A stretch of 64,000 bases of DNA from Siphonodentalium dalli (Eukaryota > Mollusca > Scaphopoda > Gadilida > Siphonodentaliidae), in assembly GCA_032622095.1 (NCBI GenBank), contig CP136065.1, forward strand, positions 69,221,675-69,285,674, read 5' to 3'. Both the position numbers and the translations under genes were made by a program. Under the pieces are notes generated by a model that was given only the letters and a program-made list of their open reading frames with translations, ran no database searches and was not told the DNA's origin. Each line of letters begins with the position of its first letter. The stretch's first letter is position 1. Positions 23,930-35,409 of the stretch are shown here, piece after piece.

Positions 23930-24380
23930 ACGCGAACTCAGTGGGACGTTAAACATGGACTTCTGTGTTGCAATGTTTATATGTACTTCCCCATATATGT
24001 GCGATACCGTTTGGAACTTCCTATAATATACCGGAGATCAGCTATCGGGGACGTTACCGCCAACTCGAAATGGAGGATTAACCTGGACTTCTGTGTTGCA
24101 ATGTTTGTATGTACTTCCACACATGTGTGAGATAAGTTTGGAACGTCCTATAGTGTACCGGAGATGAGCTTTCGGAGACGGAGATTTAAGCCCGGACTCT
24201 GTGTTGGAATGTGTACTTCCCCACAGATGTGTGATACAGTTTGGAACTTTCTGTAATATACCGGAGATGATCTATCGGAAGATTTGAACGGGAACTCGAA
24301 ATGGAACTTTAAGCCTGGACGTCTGTGTAGGAATGTGTGTTTGTACTTTCCCACATATGTGATGTGCTTGCAGAACCTCA
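23930..24380. repeat. Imperfect ~120-bp tandem repeats inside the LTR element
   Basis: A block with 'cttctgtgttgcaatgttt', 'gtacttcccca', 'tttggaactt' and 'ataccggagat' recurs about four times. Short ORFs across it are products of the repetition. Confidence 0.55.
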
Positions 24381-24717
24381 CGTGATATTCTGGAAGGAGA
24401 GACTTGATGTAAACGGACGATAAGAAGTGATTAATGACTGGCCATTTATTGAGACTGAAGAAGTATTCTTGTAGAACTACATTGTATGTGTTAAGTAATT
24501 GATACCATAGTGTGCTTAATTGAGCTTACGAGTATAGGAACTTCCATTGGCGAGATATAGTTTACCTTTAATGTAGGTCATTTATAAGTGGGTGTGAAAG
24601 ACAGTGTGTTGTGTGAGATATAGTCTGCAGTCAGCCGGTAAATTGTGAAACTGACATCCTAAGTATGGTCTGAGAGCTGGTGCCTTTAAATCAATTAACA
24701 GCTAACCCGGCATGCGG

Positions 24718-24812
24718 CATGGTGGCGGTGGTGGTTGTGATGGAGGCGGCGGACGAGGTGGCGGCGGAGGTAGAGATGGTGGTGGTGGTGGTGGTGGTGG
24801 TGGTGGACGAGG
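24718..24812. repeat. GGT/GGC-rich simple repeat
   Basis: A run of GGTGGT and GGCGG triplets lies inside the LTR element. It produces poly-Val and poly-Thr frames that are not evidence of a gene. Confidence 0.8.
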
Positions 24813-25138
24813 TGGTTATAATCCGAAGGACAGTAGGACTCGGATCACCTTGTGTACATAGATATCTACGATGGATGACAACCATACACTTGGGTTGACC
24901 ACGTACATATATAACATATTCGTGTAAATACTCACCATTCGCCATTGTTGACATTTTTGTGTTTTATTCAGTCATGGTTACTTTCGCACATAATCACATG
25001 TTCAGTATGTATCATTTCATAAACAACTTGATGTTTTATTATATCATCGTTACCATTTCAAATGTATTGCTATTAAAGACATACCTTTCAGGCCGTAATT
25101 GTTTTATGGGGACCATAACAAACATTGCGGGGGTATTT

Positions 25139-25611
25139 GTGGGCATTTAAATATATATAGCATGTTACTGCATTGGGTTAAATGTGTCTAGGTCTTATAA
25201 CCAAAGCTGTCATTTATTCTCGTGTATTCCACTAACGCTCGCCGATACAGGCTTGTCACATACTAATGGCATCACCATGTAGACTGCATGCTACACACCT
25301 CATCAGGTTTCATAGATTGTGCGCATGTTCGAGGTTGGCTGGGAGAGAAGAGTGGTGCGCGGTGAGAAGGGATGCAGAAGCGAGTTGAGTGTACAAGGAG
25401 AGGTTGTGAAGGGAAGTGAGGAGAGAGGAAGAAGTGAAATTAGCTATACGTTGTTAGTGGACGAGAGGGAGCGAGGACTAAATATATTAATTAATAAATA
25501 AGGTCGATCCATACCATTGCTTTGTGTTTCTGTTTGTGAATAAATTATATATACCAACAAATACGTTGCCATGTCGTAAATCTGCTACCACCCGGACCCT
25601 CGTTGGTCACA
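25139..25611 (+). repeat. Right LTR
   Basis: The pair of 23291-23762. It differs by scattered substitutions and one- to two-base indels, for example 'gcattgggttaaatgtgtc' against 'gcatgggttaaatatgtc'. Confidence 0.75.
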
Positions 25612-25902
25612 TTAATTTTCTCAGTGATATAAAACAGTGAAAGTCGGAATGGTCTATTATTGAATTGGAGCGATCTACATGTAAACAAGCAGACGATAGA
25701 TAATTTAAGGGCAATTTTCAAATAGTAAGTTCAACAAACGTATCTTGAGCTTATCATCTGAAGATTTCCTAGAGCGGATAACTACTCGTCAATGAGTGTT
25801 TAGTATAGAAAGGGTTAAATTAAAGTTGTACTGTACTCAAATGTTGTTGTTGGTCTCTATATGCTCTGCTTCGTTTAATAAGGTAAACATTGTTGCATTA
25901 TT

Positions 25903-26079
25903 TGAGTACGCTATGTAATGTTACAGATGAGTGCACTATGTAATGTTACAGATGAGTGCGCTATGTAATGTTACAGATGAGTGCGCTATGTAATGTTACA
26001 GATGAATGCGCTATGTAATGTTACAGATGAGTGCGCTATGTAATGTTACAGATGAGTGCGCTATTTAATGTTACAGATG
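25903..26079. repeat. 25-bp tandem repeat, 7 copies
   Basis: The unit is GAGTGCGCTATGTAATGTTA plus CAGAT, with few differences between copies. Confidence 0.85.
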
Positions 26080-26374
26080 GCAGAATTCAAAAATAGAAAG
26101 CTTGTCATCGATCTATTTTTGAAAAGTGTTAAGGAAAATGTATAAAATAACTGGTATATAGTATTATGCTGTGGTATATAAATTTACATACTAGTCCCAG
26201 CTACACAATGATTGTATGATATAGTCAGCGAGTGTCTTGAATTCCAGACCCGTATCAACATATTAAGTTTGTACATGATGTGTGCCACACGTATAACGTA
26301 CGTGTTATCCAATCCACTTTCCGTCAAATAATTTGATCACGTCTTGTACGCGGAAATTCGTATCTTAATATATG

Positions 26375-26610
26375 GCTGGAGCCATAAATTAAATTTATAC
26401 TAAATTATTAAATGTTAGTGAAGATAACTAATTATGGAGCCATAAATTAAATTTATTCTAAATTATTAAATGTTAGTGAAGATAACCTGTTAACCTGAAG
26501 GTTTACATAAGTCGTCTTCTGGAGCCATAAATTAAATTTATATTAGATTATTAAATATGTTTTAAGATAACCTGTTAACCTGAACGTTTACTGAAGACAT
26601 CTTCGACTCA
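26375..26610. repeat. Three spaced copies of a ~50-bp AT-rich unit
   Basis: The block beginning ggagccataaattaaattta, followed by an 'attattaaatgtt' segment and 'aagataac', occurs three times (about 26380, 26435 and 26520). The last two also share 'cctgttaacctgaa'. Confidence 0.6.
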
Positions 26611-27289
26611 AATAAATTATTTCTCTGTATATTATAGATATTATGGATCGCTGTTATTACCGGGAATATATTGAAATTGGCGTACAGTCTCTTTAAAGTG
26701 GTTACATCTGATGATTGTCGTGGCCCAATTATCTTAATATGTGTGAATTGTTAATTGTGACTGTTATTTTACAAAACATCTTTATTGTACATACAGCATG
26801 CGATGAACTGGTTGTCACCTTTCGAATTGAGAAGCAAGTTAATGTGAATGCGTGGTTTAGCATAAAGACGTCATGATATTGCCGCCGATCCATTTACATA
26901 TTGTAGGCGTCAATACGTTAATATGTTAGGGTGTTAAAATCTCGTTGTTTTATCACGTGATATTCAGTTGGTTTATGCTAGCGTCAAACTGAAGTCCAGT
27001 GTTGTCGTAATGGCAACAATTTAGGCGAAGAAACGCAATGAACTAGTTGAAGATTTGAATTCTTATGATATATAAATTGGTCATTACAGCACTCAAGAGT
27101 GAAGCAGACGTCTAAACTATGCATATTTTTCTATCTCGTTTTATTATACGCCTGCCCAAATGCGAATAACTAGTTTTGTTATATATTGGAGTATGAAAAC
27201 TAACTACGAATTTATTCGATGCCTTGTGAAAATGACACCATCAGCCGCAGTGTGTTTTATCAATAATTAATTGATTGTTTTTCGTACAG
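26611..27289. other. Non-coding (candidate intron)
   Basis: No gene is recognised. If the candidate secreted-protein gene is real, 22417-27289 is its first intron and contains the LTR element. Confidence 0.4.
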
Positions 27290-27349
27290 GTTCCAGAAGC
27301 TGATACACTAAAGGAGGGTTATGGCAACATTATGGAAGAACTGCACGAT
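27290..27349 (+). CDS. Candidate secreted-protein gene, exon 2
   Basis: Sixty bases between a good acceptor (ttgtttttcgtacag) and donor (gat|gtgagt), reading VPEADTLKEGYGNIMEELHD in the phase left by exon 1 (0) and leaving phase 0. The acidic, Leu-containing segment would directly follow the signal peptide in the mature protein or act as a propeptide. The exon is too short for family recognition. Confidence 0.4.
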
Positions 27350-27816
27350 GTGAGTTGATTGCAGTTAAAAGTTATTAGGTCATGCACATCCTGAATTCAA
27401 CTATGATAGTTATATTTAACTATCAAAGATGAATTTTATAGCGTTAAATACACCATTTCTCTATTTTTTTGTGTGTGGAAACTCTGCGTTCGCGCATCCC
27501 AGTGCACAGATCTTCAATCGTCATCTTTCCCATTCACCACATGCAGCTGTAAATAAGTTACTTATTTTGCCACTTTGTTAAACAAATTGTTTAATCAATG
27601 TATGCCGGAGAGGGGCTCATTAAGTTTTGTAAATTATGCCCCAATCGATTTTGTATTATACTACAAATACAACATGTTTAAACAGTGCACAGATAAATTG
27701 CACTCATAATATATTTATATCAAAAGACGAGTCTCCACACACAAACAGTTTTGAAACCTTTGCGTCAGCTTATTTTATTTAATAATGGCACAAGTATACA
27801 TTTCCAACTGGCATTA

Positions 27817-28138
27817 AAGGGGTATTGTACACTAAATCTGGCCATTTATGAGACCATCTCCTTTTATACATGTACTCAACATAATATATACAACAAATTA
27901 ATGAATTTGAGCTATGGATTAGTTCAAAATACACTCATCTGCTCTATGAATGATGCAAACAACATGGTAATTATAATTAAAATTAATTTATGACGCCAGT
28001 CATAAATTCATTTTCATTATAACCATGTTGTTTGCATCGTTCATAAAACAGATGAGTGTATTTTGCACACATCAATGGTTCAAATTCATTCATTTGTTGA
28101 ATATATTCTGTAGAGTATAACAGGAGGTAGTCCCATTC
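27817..28138. mobile_element. Foldback miniature element, degraded copy
   Basis: Starts after TA with AAGGGGTATTGTACACTAAA, and related sequence returns in inverted form up to about 28138. The symmetry centre is near 27998 ('attcattttcattataacc'). It is the same family as 44475-44781, but its right terminus has diverged or been lost. Confidence 0.6.
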
Positions 28139-28265
28139 GTTGGGTATACGTCCCGTTGGCCCGAATCGTTGTCTGCGTTCAACCGTTAAGGCGAGGGCAT
28201 ATGTTACGTTATCAGTCATGCAGATCTTTCGGTTCCTTATGGCAGCTAACAAGTTCCATATTGGA

Positions 28266-28362
28266 ATGCACGCACTGGTGCAAATCAATCTATCTGTAAT
28301 TAATTAACTATAATACATGCACTGGTGCAAATCAATCTATCTGTAATTAATTAACTAATTAA
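28266..28362. repeat. ~48-bp tandem duplication
   Basis: The block 'gcactggtgcaaatcaatct' plus 'atctgtaattaattaacta' occurs twice, head to tail. Confidence 0.8.
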
Positions 28363-29639
28363 TGTCAAACCTGTCAAATAACAATAGCTCGCACTTTACT
28401 GACATATAGACCGGGTGTGGAATTTGGGCGTAATGTCGGCATGATAATTTGTTCTTATATTCTTTAACAATTTTTATAATTTTTTCGTACATTCTTAACT
28501 ATCTTGTTTTCAATTTTTAACATTTTTTTATAATATTTTGTAACAATTTGTTATATTTTTTTTCATTTTTTCTTTCTTTCTTTAACAATTTGTATACAAA
28601 ATAATATAAAATTTGTTAGGCCAATGCATTCTCTTATATATGCGAGGTGATCTAGAATGGTTTTCGCAAACATTCAGGAAGCTCCCGTCATGAAAGGGTT
28701 AATGGTGCACAGGTCGTCGAGCGAATTGAACGCATTGTACTGCTATAATTTGGTTAATCATGTTTCTTTTCTCGGTTCTTGATACTGTGCTTTCAACATA
28801 ATATGATCATACGCTAGAGTAATTAACGAGCCAAAGCTAAACAACTAACATTAGGGTATCTGTAGCGTTTGAAATATTCTTATCAAAATCACTTTTTGAT
28901 TCTCACCAAATAAGATTCACATGCATAAGGCTTATATTTCGTGGGGTAATTATGAATAGTTATATATATTGTCGAGAGTAGAACTGAATCTAACCATTAT
29001 ATTACTTGGTGTGGTGGAGGGGGGCTCTCCGCTTGAGATAATCAGGCTAGATGGAGAAGTGTGTCCATTTCATAGTGTTCATTTCTTTCAAAATATGTCA
29101 TCATGTCGACAAACAACGTCAGCGTGTATGTGTTTTCATTCTATTCAAGAACATGGGATATATATATGGATTATCAGATGCATGTATCTGCGATGCAGAC
29201 TTGTTATAACAATTAAATCCGTATTAAATATAATGTTATTTCCTTTCGCAAAGTATAGTCACTACAGAACCATGCAGTATTGAACAACTGCTGTGCATCA
29301 GTTTGAAAATAAAGCTTTGATCGTGTTGTGGCTGCCACGTTGAGGCACCTCGGACCCGTTTCAATATAAGGCTTAACCAAGCATGACTATAGCATCAAAT
29401 AGGGTCATATAGTAGAGATGTGGGTCAAGTGGTTTTAGCTTTAAAACTTCCCAGATACGATGTTCAACTGACCAGTAACCAAAACTGGCCGCCTCTGATG
29501 AAGATCTGGGTCAGATAATTTGATCCTCGTATTATGTAATAAAATGGTGACTTCACAAAATCAGATAGCCTATGTACGAAACAAAGCTTTGTTTCGTTAT
29601 GAGTTCGTTAATTTCTTATGACTGTTCTTGTGCCAACAG
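28363..29639. other. Non-coding (candidate intron)
   Basis: T-rich, low-complexity sequence at 28450-28620; otherwise nothing recognised. The 104-residue frame at 28969-29283 shows no domain. Confidence 0.4.
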
Positions 29640-29835
29640 GCGTTGTGCGACAACAAATTATCATTATTTAGGTTGAGGCACATTCAGTGGGTAATCTGCC
29701 AATCTGCCGACATTGTTTTTCGCGAAGTATGTGAACACGCACAACGGATCGCATCAGAAACTATTATATTATGTGGGTTATCGAGTGCAGTGACTTCTTG
29801 GCAGATGATGCACAATAACCAATCCACATATTGCT
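29640..29835 (+). CDS. Candidate secreted-protein gene, exon 3 (Cys-containing core)
   Basis: An acceptor (cttgtgccaacag) is followed by 65 open codons and a consensus donor (gct|gtaagtg). It begins in phase 0, as exon 2 requires, and leaves phase 1. The peptide starts ALCDNKLSLFRLRHIQWVIC and has five cysteines, in contexts LCD, ICQ, VCE, LCG and YC, with hydrophobic spacing that looks helical between them. A disulfide-bonded helical peptide or cytokine-like core is possible. The Cys spacing does not fit insulin (10 residues rather than 11 between the B-chain-like pair), and I cannot place it. The following exon was not found with confidence. Confidence 0.45.
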
Positions 29836-29877
29836 GTAAGTGAAACCAAAATGAAAGTCAATGTTCGTGTCCAAATT

Positions 29878-30015
29878 GAATGATGATAATGACGATGACG
29901 TCGACGACTACCACGATGACGATGGTGATGGTGATAATGATGATGATGATGATTATGGCGGTTATTGTGAATTGATTAAGAATGTTATTGGATGATGACG
30001 ACGATGATGAGTGTA
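29878..30015. repeat. GAT/GAC-rich microsatellite
   Basis: Runs of gatgatgatgac and gacgacgatgatg triplets. Frames across it are artefactual. Confidence 0.8.
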
Positions 30016-30766
30016 CTAATGAATTGGAGCCTTTATTCAGCGTGGAGGGGCGGCCCCTGTGTGCGCAATGCACACATGCCAGACAGATCCTATTCTTTTA
30101 TATATAGAAATACTATTTAGAATGCTACTTCGATATATTATGGTGAAGATAGGTTTATATTGGACCTAAATATTTACTTTGATTCGTATTGGACGCTTTT
30201 GATTCTGGAATAAGCATATAGTGCAATTAAACCCGTTATTCCGTTGGATGGCGCGGGCCGCAGTGTATATAAAGAGCGTACACCTGGTGCTGCAACATAT
30301 CCTCGTGCAAATAGCTTCATAATGGACCGAAATATGCACATATGTTCATATTGGACTTATTTGATTCTGTAATAGGCTCAAAGTGAGCATATTTATTTTA
30401 TTTTAATTATTTTTTTATTTATTTAATTACATTTTGTTCATATCAACATTTTGAAAAACCAACGCCGTTATAATCTCCACCAGGATACCCCGAGTCACCA
30501 CACCAAATTTTGTATGGGAGAAATATCCGGACAGACAGACAGACAAATCCTACTCGTTTGTATATATATAATTTGACATGGCATCGATCAGCATTATCGA
30601 CCATGGTGTCATGATTGCTGCTAGAAATATATGAATTTAGATCCCACAATTTACACTAGATTAAATGCATACATCCCACTTACCAAATTTGATTGTTACC
30701 AGAGAAATATGGACACATATATCGTATATGTATGTATGTTATTAACGGATTAATCGTATAATTTAG
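30016..30766. repeat. Non-coding stretch with a dispersed repeat at 30225-30375
   Basis: 30230-30370 ('ccgttggatggcgcgggccg', 'caacatatcctcgt', 'attggacttatttgattctg') matches 51105-51245. Fragments of the same family recur near 16990-17040, 52855-52905 and 61545-61600. No gene is seen. Confidence 0.5.
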
Positions 30767-30847
30767 ATCAAGAGTTTGCTGGGACAAAAGTCAGAAGAAA
30801 AGGTTCCAGTTTTAGAGCAAACAATACAGGGCGCAGATGTATATACG
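30767..30847 (+). CDS. Possible exon (27 codons), weak
   Basis: Between an acceptor (cgtataatttag) and a weak donor (acg|gttagt) lie 27 open codons reading IKSLLGQKSEEKVPVLEQTI and QGADVYT in phase 0, an amphipathic-looking segment. It does not join exon 3 at 29640-29835 in phase (that exon leaves phase 1), so it would need an unseen exon between, or belongs elsewhere. The donor sequence is the first unit of the tandem array that follows. It may not be an exon at all. Confidence 0.2.
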
Positions 30848-31210
30848 GTTAGTAATTATCATGGAGTCGTTTTACATACATCGTGCAGACACACGTACAT
30901 AATTATACGGTTAGTATTTCTCATTGAGTCATTGTTACACACATCGCAGATACGTGTACATATAGTGTTAGTATTTCTCATTGAGTCATTGTTACAATCG
31001 TACAGACAAATGTACATATAAGGTTAGTATTTCTCATGTAGTCATTGTTACACACATCGCACATATACATATACATATATGGTTACTAATTTACATCGAG
31101 CCATTGTTACACACATCGCAGATACATGTACATATAGTGTTAGTATTTCCCATTGAGTCATTGTTACACACATCGTACATCCACATGTACATATACGGTT
31201 AGTATATTAA
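30848..31210. repeat. ~55-62-bp tandem repeat, about 6 copies
   Basis: The unit contains gttagtatttctcattgagt followed by cattgttacacacatcgcag and a 'atacatgtacatata' tail. Unit length varies slightly. Confidence 0.8.
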
Positions 31211-31224
31211 AATATCACACATGT

Positions 31225-31890
31225 ATAGCCAGCTTTTTGCCGACGACACACAGTCGTAGACAGCGTTTAGCTGAGGATCACATTGGTATCTAGCTTTTCG
31301 TCGACGATCACAGTCGTAGACAGTGTTTATAGCTGAGGATCACATTGGTATCTAGCTTTTCGTCGACGATCACAGTCGTAGACAGTGTTTATAGCTGAGG
31401 ATCACATTGGTATCTAGCTTTTCGTCGACGATCACAGTCGTAGACAGTGTTTATAGCTGAGGATCACATTGGTATCTAGCTTTTCGTCGACGATCACAGT
31501 CGTAGACAGTGTTTATAGCTGAGGATCACATTGGTATCTAGCTTTTCGTCGACGATCACACTCGTAGACAGCGTTTAGCTGAGGATCACATTGGTATCTA
31601 GCTTTTCGTTGACGATCACACTCGTAGACAGTGTTTATAGCTGAGGATCACATTGGTATCTAGCTTTTCGTCGACGATCGCATTCGTAGACAGCGTTTAT
31701 AGATGAGGATCACATTGGTATCTAGCTTTTCGTCGACGATCACACTCGTAGACAGTGTTTATAGTTGAGGATCACGTTGGTATCTAGCTTTTCGTCGACG
31801 ATCACACTCGTAGACAGTGTTTATAGTTGAGGATCACGTTCGTATCTAGCTTTTCGTCGACGATCACATTCGTAGTTAGCTTTTCATCGA
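31225..31890. repeat. 62-bp tandem repeat, 10-11 copies
   Basis: The unit begins tagcttttcgtcgacgatca and continues cagtcgtagacagtgtttat, agctgaggatcacattggta, tc. Copies at the right end are more diverged (cactcgtag, cacgttggt). Confidence 0.85.
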
Positions 31891-32101
31891 CGATCGGATT
31901 TCGAGCAGACGCAACACAACAATTAGAAAAAAGTTTAGATTTCCACACAGGGACGTGAATAAGGATTTGTTGCTACACCCGTGAAACAGATCAATATCCC
32001 ATGTTCGCAAAATATAATTCGCACCCGTTGGAACTTTCGCCTCTATACCTCAATTTTTCCAACTGTAGGAATCTTCAGTTTTCCAACCTGACAAACACCT
32101 A
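31891..32101. other. Short non-coding gap
   Basis: Nothing recognised between the 62-bp array and the foldback element. Confidence 0.4.
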
Positions 32102-34286
32102 GGTCCGAATCGGCATCTCCAGTTTAGACCCAGTTTAAACTACTAGTTTAAACTGGGTTTTAGTAGTAAAACCAAGTTTTGCTCCACCGCTGGGACGACA
32201 TAGATTTGGTCGATTGCGTTACCTGTGGGCCACAATTGTCCAATTGCAAGGATAGGATGGGTGGTATGTCTGTTTATTATCGCTACTAAGTCTTGTCAAT
32301 GCATTGTCCGGTCACGCGACCTGTTGTCGCTATCTAATCTCCTAATCAGGCGAATAACCCGTGCGCTGTGAGAAATCACGACGAATGCACGGTCTGGTGT
32401 ATAGCGGTTAGATATTATTTAATATCATGGACGAACATGACTTATGGAACTCAAAAATATCTCTTGAGCCCATGGGTGGGGGCCCGCCAGAAATACCCCA
32501 TAGAAACACCACCACCCCCGCCCCGGGGTACCATCCGGACGGGTGAAAATGAGGTATGGACCATTTTCGAGACGGGAAGGATTTCGGCGAATTTGACGGC
32601 ATGAATGGGTGGCCGCCCAAAATACCCGATAGAAACATCACCCGTCACCCCGGGAGAACTGGGGTATGGACCATTTTCGAGAACGTTAATGATTTAGGCT
32701 AATTAATGTGGCAGCAGGATTGGGTGGCCCGATCAAAATACACAATAAAACCCCCCACCCACCCCTCACCGGGGGGGGGGGGGCGCTCCCGATGAGATGG
32801 AAATGGGTACGCCCAAATACCGAATAGAAACACCCCAGCCCTCACCCCCGGGGAAGGGTACCTCAAATAACCCCTATAAACACCCACCCCTCATTGGGTA
32901 TGGGGCATTTTATTCCTTATTCGCAAAAAACATGCCTCTGTCGGTAAATATTACGGCACGTGTAGGTGGCCCGCCCCAAATACCCCATAGAAACACGCCA
33001 CCCCTCACCCGGGTGTCGGAATGGGGTATGGACCGTTATCGAGTACGATAAGGACTTCGGCCAATATGACGCATTGGCGGGCGGCCCGCCCTCATATATA
33101 GTCCAGCGAAACACCCCCACCCTCACCGCGGGTGGTTCTATCCGAGCGGGTGAAAATGGGGTATGTACCCCGGGTGCGGGTTGGGGTGTTTCTATGGGGC
33201 ATTCGGTGGTAACCCCAGGTGGGGGTGTTTCTAGGGGTAGTTGGAGCGGGCTATACACTCCTGACGTCAAATTGACCGAAATCCTTACCGTTCTCGAAAA
33301 TGGTCCATACCCCATTTTTACCTCCTGGGGTGGTTCCACCAGGGTTGAGGGGTGGGCTGTTTCTATGGGACATTTGATCGGGCCATCCATCCATGCCGTC
33401 AAATTGGCCGAAATCCTTACCGGTCTTGAAAATGCTCCACATTCCATGTCCACCCCCTTCGTGGTACCCACCACCCCCCCCCGATGTGAGGGGTGGGGTG
33501 TTTCTATGTGTTATTTGGGCGGGCCACCCACCCATACCATCAAATTGGCCGAAATCCTTACAGTTATCCAAAATGGTCCATACTCCATTCCCCATCAGGG
33601 TGGCCGTTACCCTCCCCCGGGTGAGGGCTGGAGTGTATCTGGTGGGTATTTGGGCGGGCCACCTACCCATGCGTCAAATTGACCGAAAGAGACCTTTTTG
33701 TGAATAAGGAATCATTTTTGTCAGAATTTATCTCACATCGCCTCCCCGAATTCCACTAAGATTCTCCTGCATGTACATTGAGTGACAAACGCCCGAGCAT
33801 AAACGCCTCCCCCAATTCAAAATAAACATTCCCATATACGCGAAGAAACAACATCAATACTGGGCGAAAACAATCGACCGAATAATTAAACCCACAAAAC
33901 TAGGTTTTAATAAAACCTGGGGTAGGGTGGTTTAACTTTGATGTTTAAAGGTATATTTTCGAGACGAGACATATGGTACGTATAAATCATATATACCGAA
34001 GCCTATACTGATGATTGTATAGACAATTCACCACAAACAATTAGAAATATTACCATAACTTTATCACGTCAATAAAACCTAGTTTTAATTGAGATCGAAT
34101 TCCACAAACTAAAACTGATTTTATCACAAAACTGGGTTTAACTACACTAAAACTCAGTTTTACTCCCATAAAACCTAGTTTTACTACAGTAAAACCAAGT
34201 TTTACTCCTACTTAAACCTAGTTTAAACTGGAGTAAACCTGGTCTAGAATAAAACCTAGTCTAAACCAGAGATGCCGATTCGGACC
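32102..34286. mobile_element. 2.2-kb foldback element with inverted tandem arrays, 3-bp TSD
   Basis: Termini GGTCCGAATCGGCATCTC and its complement GAGATGCCGATTCGGACC, flanked on both sides by CTA (32099-32101 and 34287-34289). Inside each end are iterated AAAACCTAGTTTTA-like motifs (32120-32185, 33895-34265). The middle is a tandem array that inverts orientation near 33150. No coding region is credible: the 185- and 238-residue frames at 32917-33682 lie wholly inside the array. The architecture resembles Foldback-type elements. Confidence 0.75.
32440..33700. repeat. Inverted array of ~115-bp C/G-rich units
   Basis: Left of about 33150 the units read 'ccattttcgaga', 'ggatttcggc', 'gggtggcccgcccaaatacc' and 'atagaaacacc'. 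Right of it the same units appear reverse-complemented ('ggtgtttctatgggg', 'gggcgggccacccaccca', 'ccgaaatccttaccg', 'cgaaaatggtccatacccca'). Symmetrical 'ttccttattcgcaaaaaaca' (32911) and 'tttttgtgaataaggaat' (33695) mark two junctions. A G run is at about 32770-32783. Confidence 0.7.
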
Positions 34287-34289
34287 CTA

Positions 34290-35180
34290 ATGTTGGACAA
34301 ATTCTGAATGATGGCCATTGCAGACCAGAATGTTGACCATAACTTGAGACATACGGCATGTACGCTATTGTTGGTAAAGAACACATATTCCTCGTATATA
34401 CTTGTTGGAAAATCAAACAATGAGAACAATGAGAACAATTTCAAAGTATATATGGTGTAAAATTTCCAATGTTGTATCAGTCCTGACATTTCCAACTGTT
34501 GAAAATTATGGCAAATGTTGACCGAAACCCCTCCCCGTGTCATCACGTCTATGAGTGATAAGCAATTGGGTATATGGGTTTACCTAATGTTGTGTCAAAT
34601 CGGATGGGTCAATGGTGAGTGCCGCCGCATGTGAATGAATATATGTGAGTGCCATAATTCAATGTGTTAGACGTCAGTTAGTACGGAAAGAAGGTAAATA
34701 CATGCAAATAATTTACTATCATTCTAGCAATGTGTCCACTACATATATACGTGACATGTGCCGAATCACAATGTATTTTTACTTTTACTTTAAACGTATC
34801 TTAATGTATCAAACAGATATTGCATTGAGATCGGGACACACGGTATAAAAAACTTAACACAATGTCTTCAATGTGCACACGTATATACGGCTTGCCAAAC
34901 TGGCGCAAAAATGTGGCTTTGAAAGCGAAAAGAACATTTGTTCCAACACATAAAGAAAATTCGTAAAACCAGATCCCGAGGACATTTTAGAATGATGAAC
35001 CATCTGGATACAAAACCACATGAAAAAATTATCCCACTGCAATGGATGACAGTTGTGTCCATACGGGTCAGATTAGATTTATACAATTTTCATAATTAAA
35101 TCATTGGCTAAAATTAATAATAATAAAAACAGTTCTATTATCGGTACCGGAAATTAATGCGTCTATAAATATATCCACAG
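34290..35180. other. Non-coding stretch
   Basis: I see no gene or repeat that I can support. Frames on the - strand at 34256-34546 and 34854-35086 show no domain. Confidence 0.4.
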
Positions 35181-35295
35181 GACAGGCCGGGTCAGCTGAC
35201 TATGACGTATGATGGAAGCTTCATCGATGTCAGAGTTGAACACAGTTGGCCAGTTAAAACGTCCAGATGGACGGTGGGTAGCTTTATGCTACCAG
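35181..35295 (+). CDS. Possible exon (38 codons), weak
   Basis: A good acceptor (aaatatatccacag) and donor (ccag|gtgagt) bound 115 open bases in phase 0 reading DRPGQLTMTYDGSFIDVRVE and onward to SFMLP, leaving phase 1. It could follow the possible exon at 30767-30847 in phase, but not the 29640 exon directly (that join creates a stop). A second frame over the same bases, ending RPDGRWVALCYQ, is also open from 35209. Neither peptide is recognised. Confidence 0.25.
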
Positions 35296-35409
35296 GTGAG
35301 TTGTTACGCAAACTCAATCTTGCAATCCGCGCAGATACAGATCGTGAACAAGTCATCGGGAGGAAGCTGCATACATTTATATCTCTCTATGGTCCGTCAC
35401 GAAGACTTA

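Larger units (their letters stand above)
23291..25611 (+). mobile_element. Small non-autonomous LTR element (2.3 kb)
   Basis: Two direct repeats of about 472 bp (23291-23762 and 25139-25611) bound 1.38 kb that contain no reverse transcriptase, protease or integrase. Three bases after the left repeat comes a candidate primer binding site, TGGCGTCGTCGACAGGAT, starting with the TGG expected to pair with tRNA CCA ends. ATTAA occurs just outside both ends, a possible 5-bp target duplication. The size and lack of coding domains fit a TRIM-like element. The two repeats differ by a few per cent by eye, so insertion is not very recent. Orientation is taken from the primer site. A typical polypurine tract was not clear. 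Confidence 0.7.

Noticed and set aside
28969-29283. 104-residue + frame
   Set aside because: No recognisable motif or signal; the nearby splice-compatible exon at 29640 is not joined to it.
29640-29835. Insulin-like B chain in the third exon of the candidate secreted protein
   Set aside because: The Cys-to-Cys spacing is 10 rather than 11 and the Gly after the first Cys is missing; no A-chain pattern was found.
32797-33707. Long open frames (up to 238 codons) in the C/G-rich region
   Set aside because: They lie entirely in an inverted tandem array of a foldback element, overlap on both strands, and have low-complexity Pro/Gly/Thr content.
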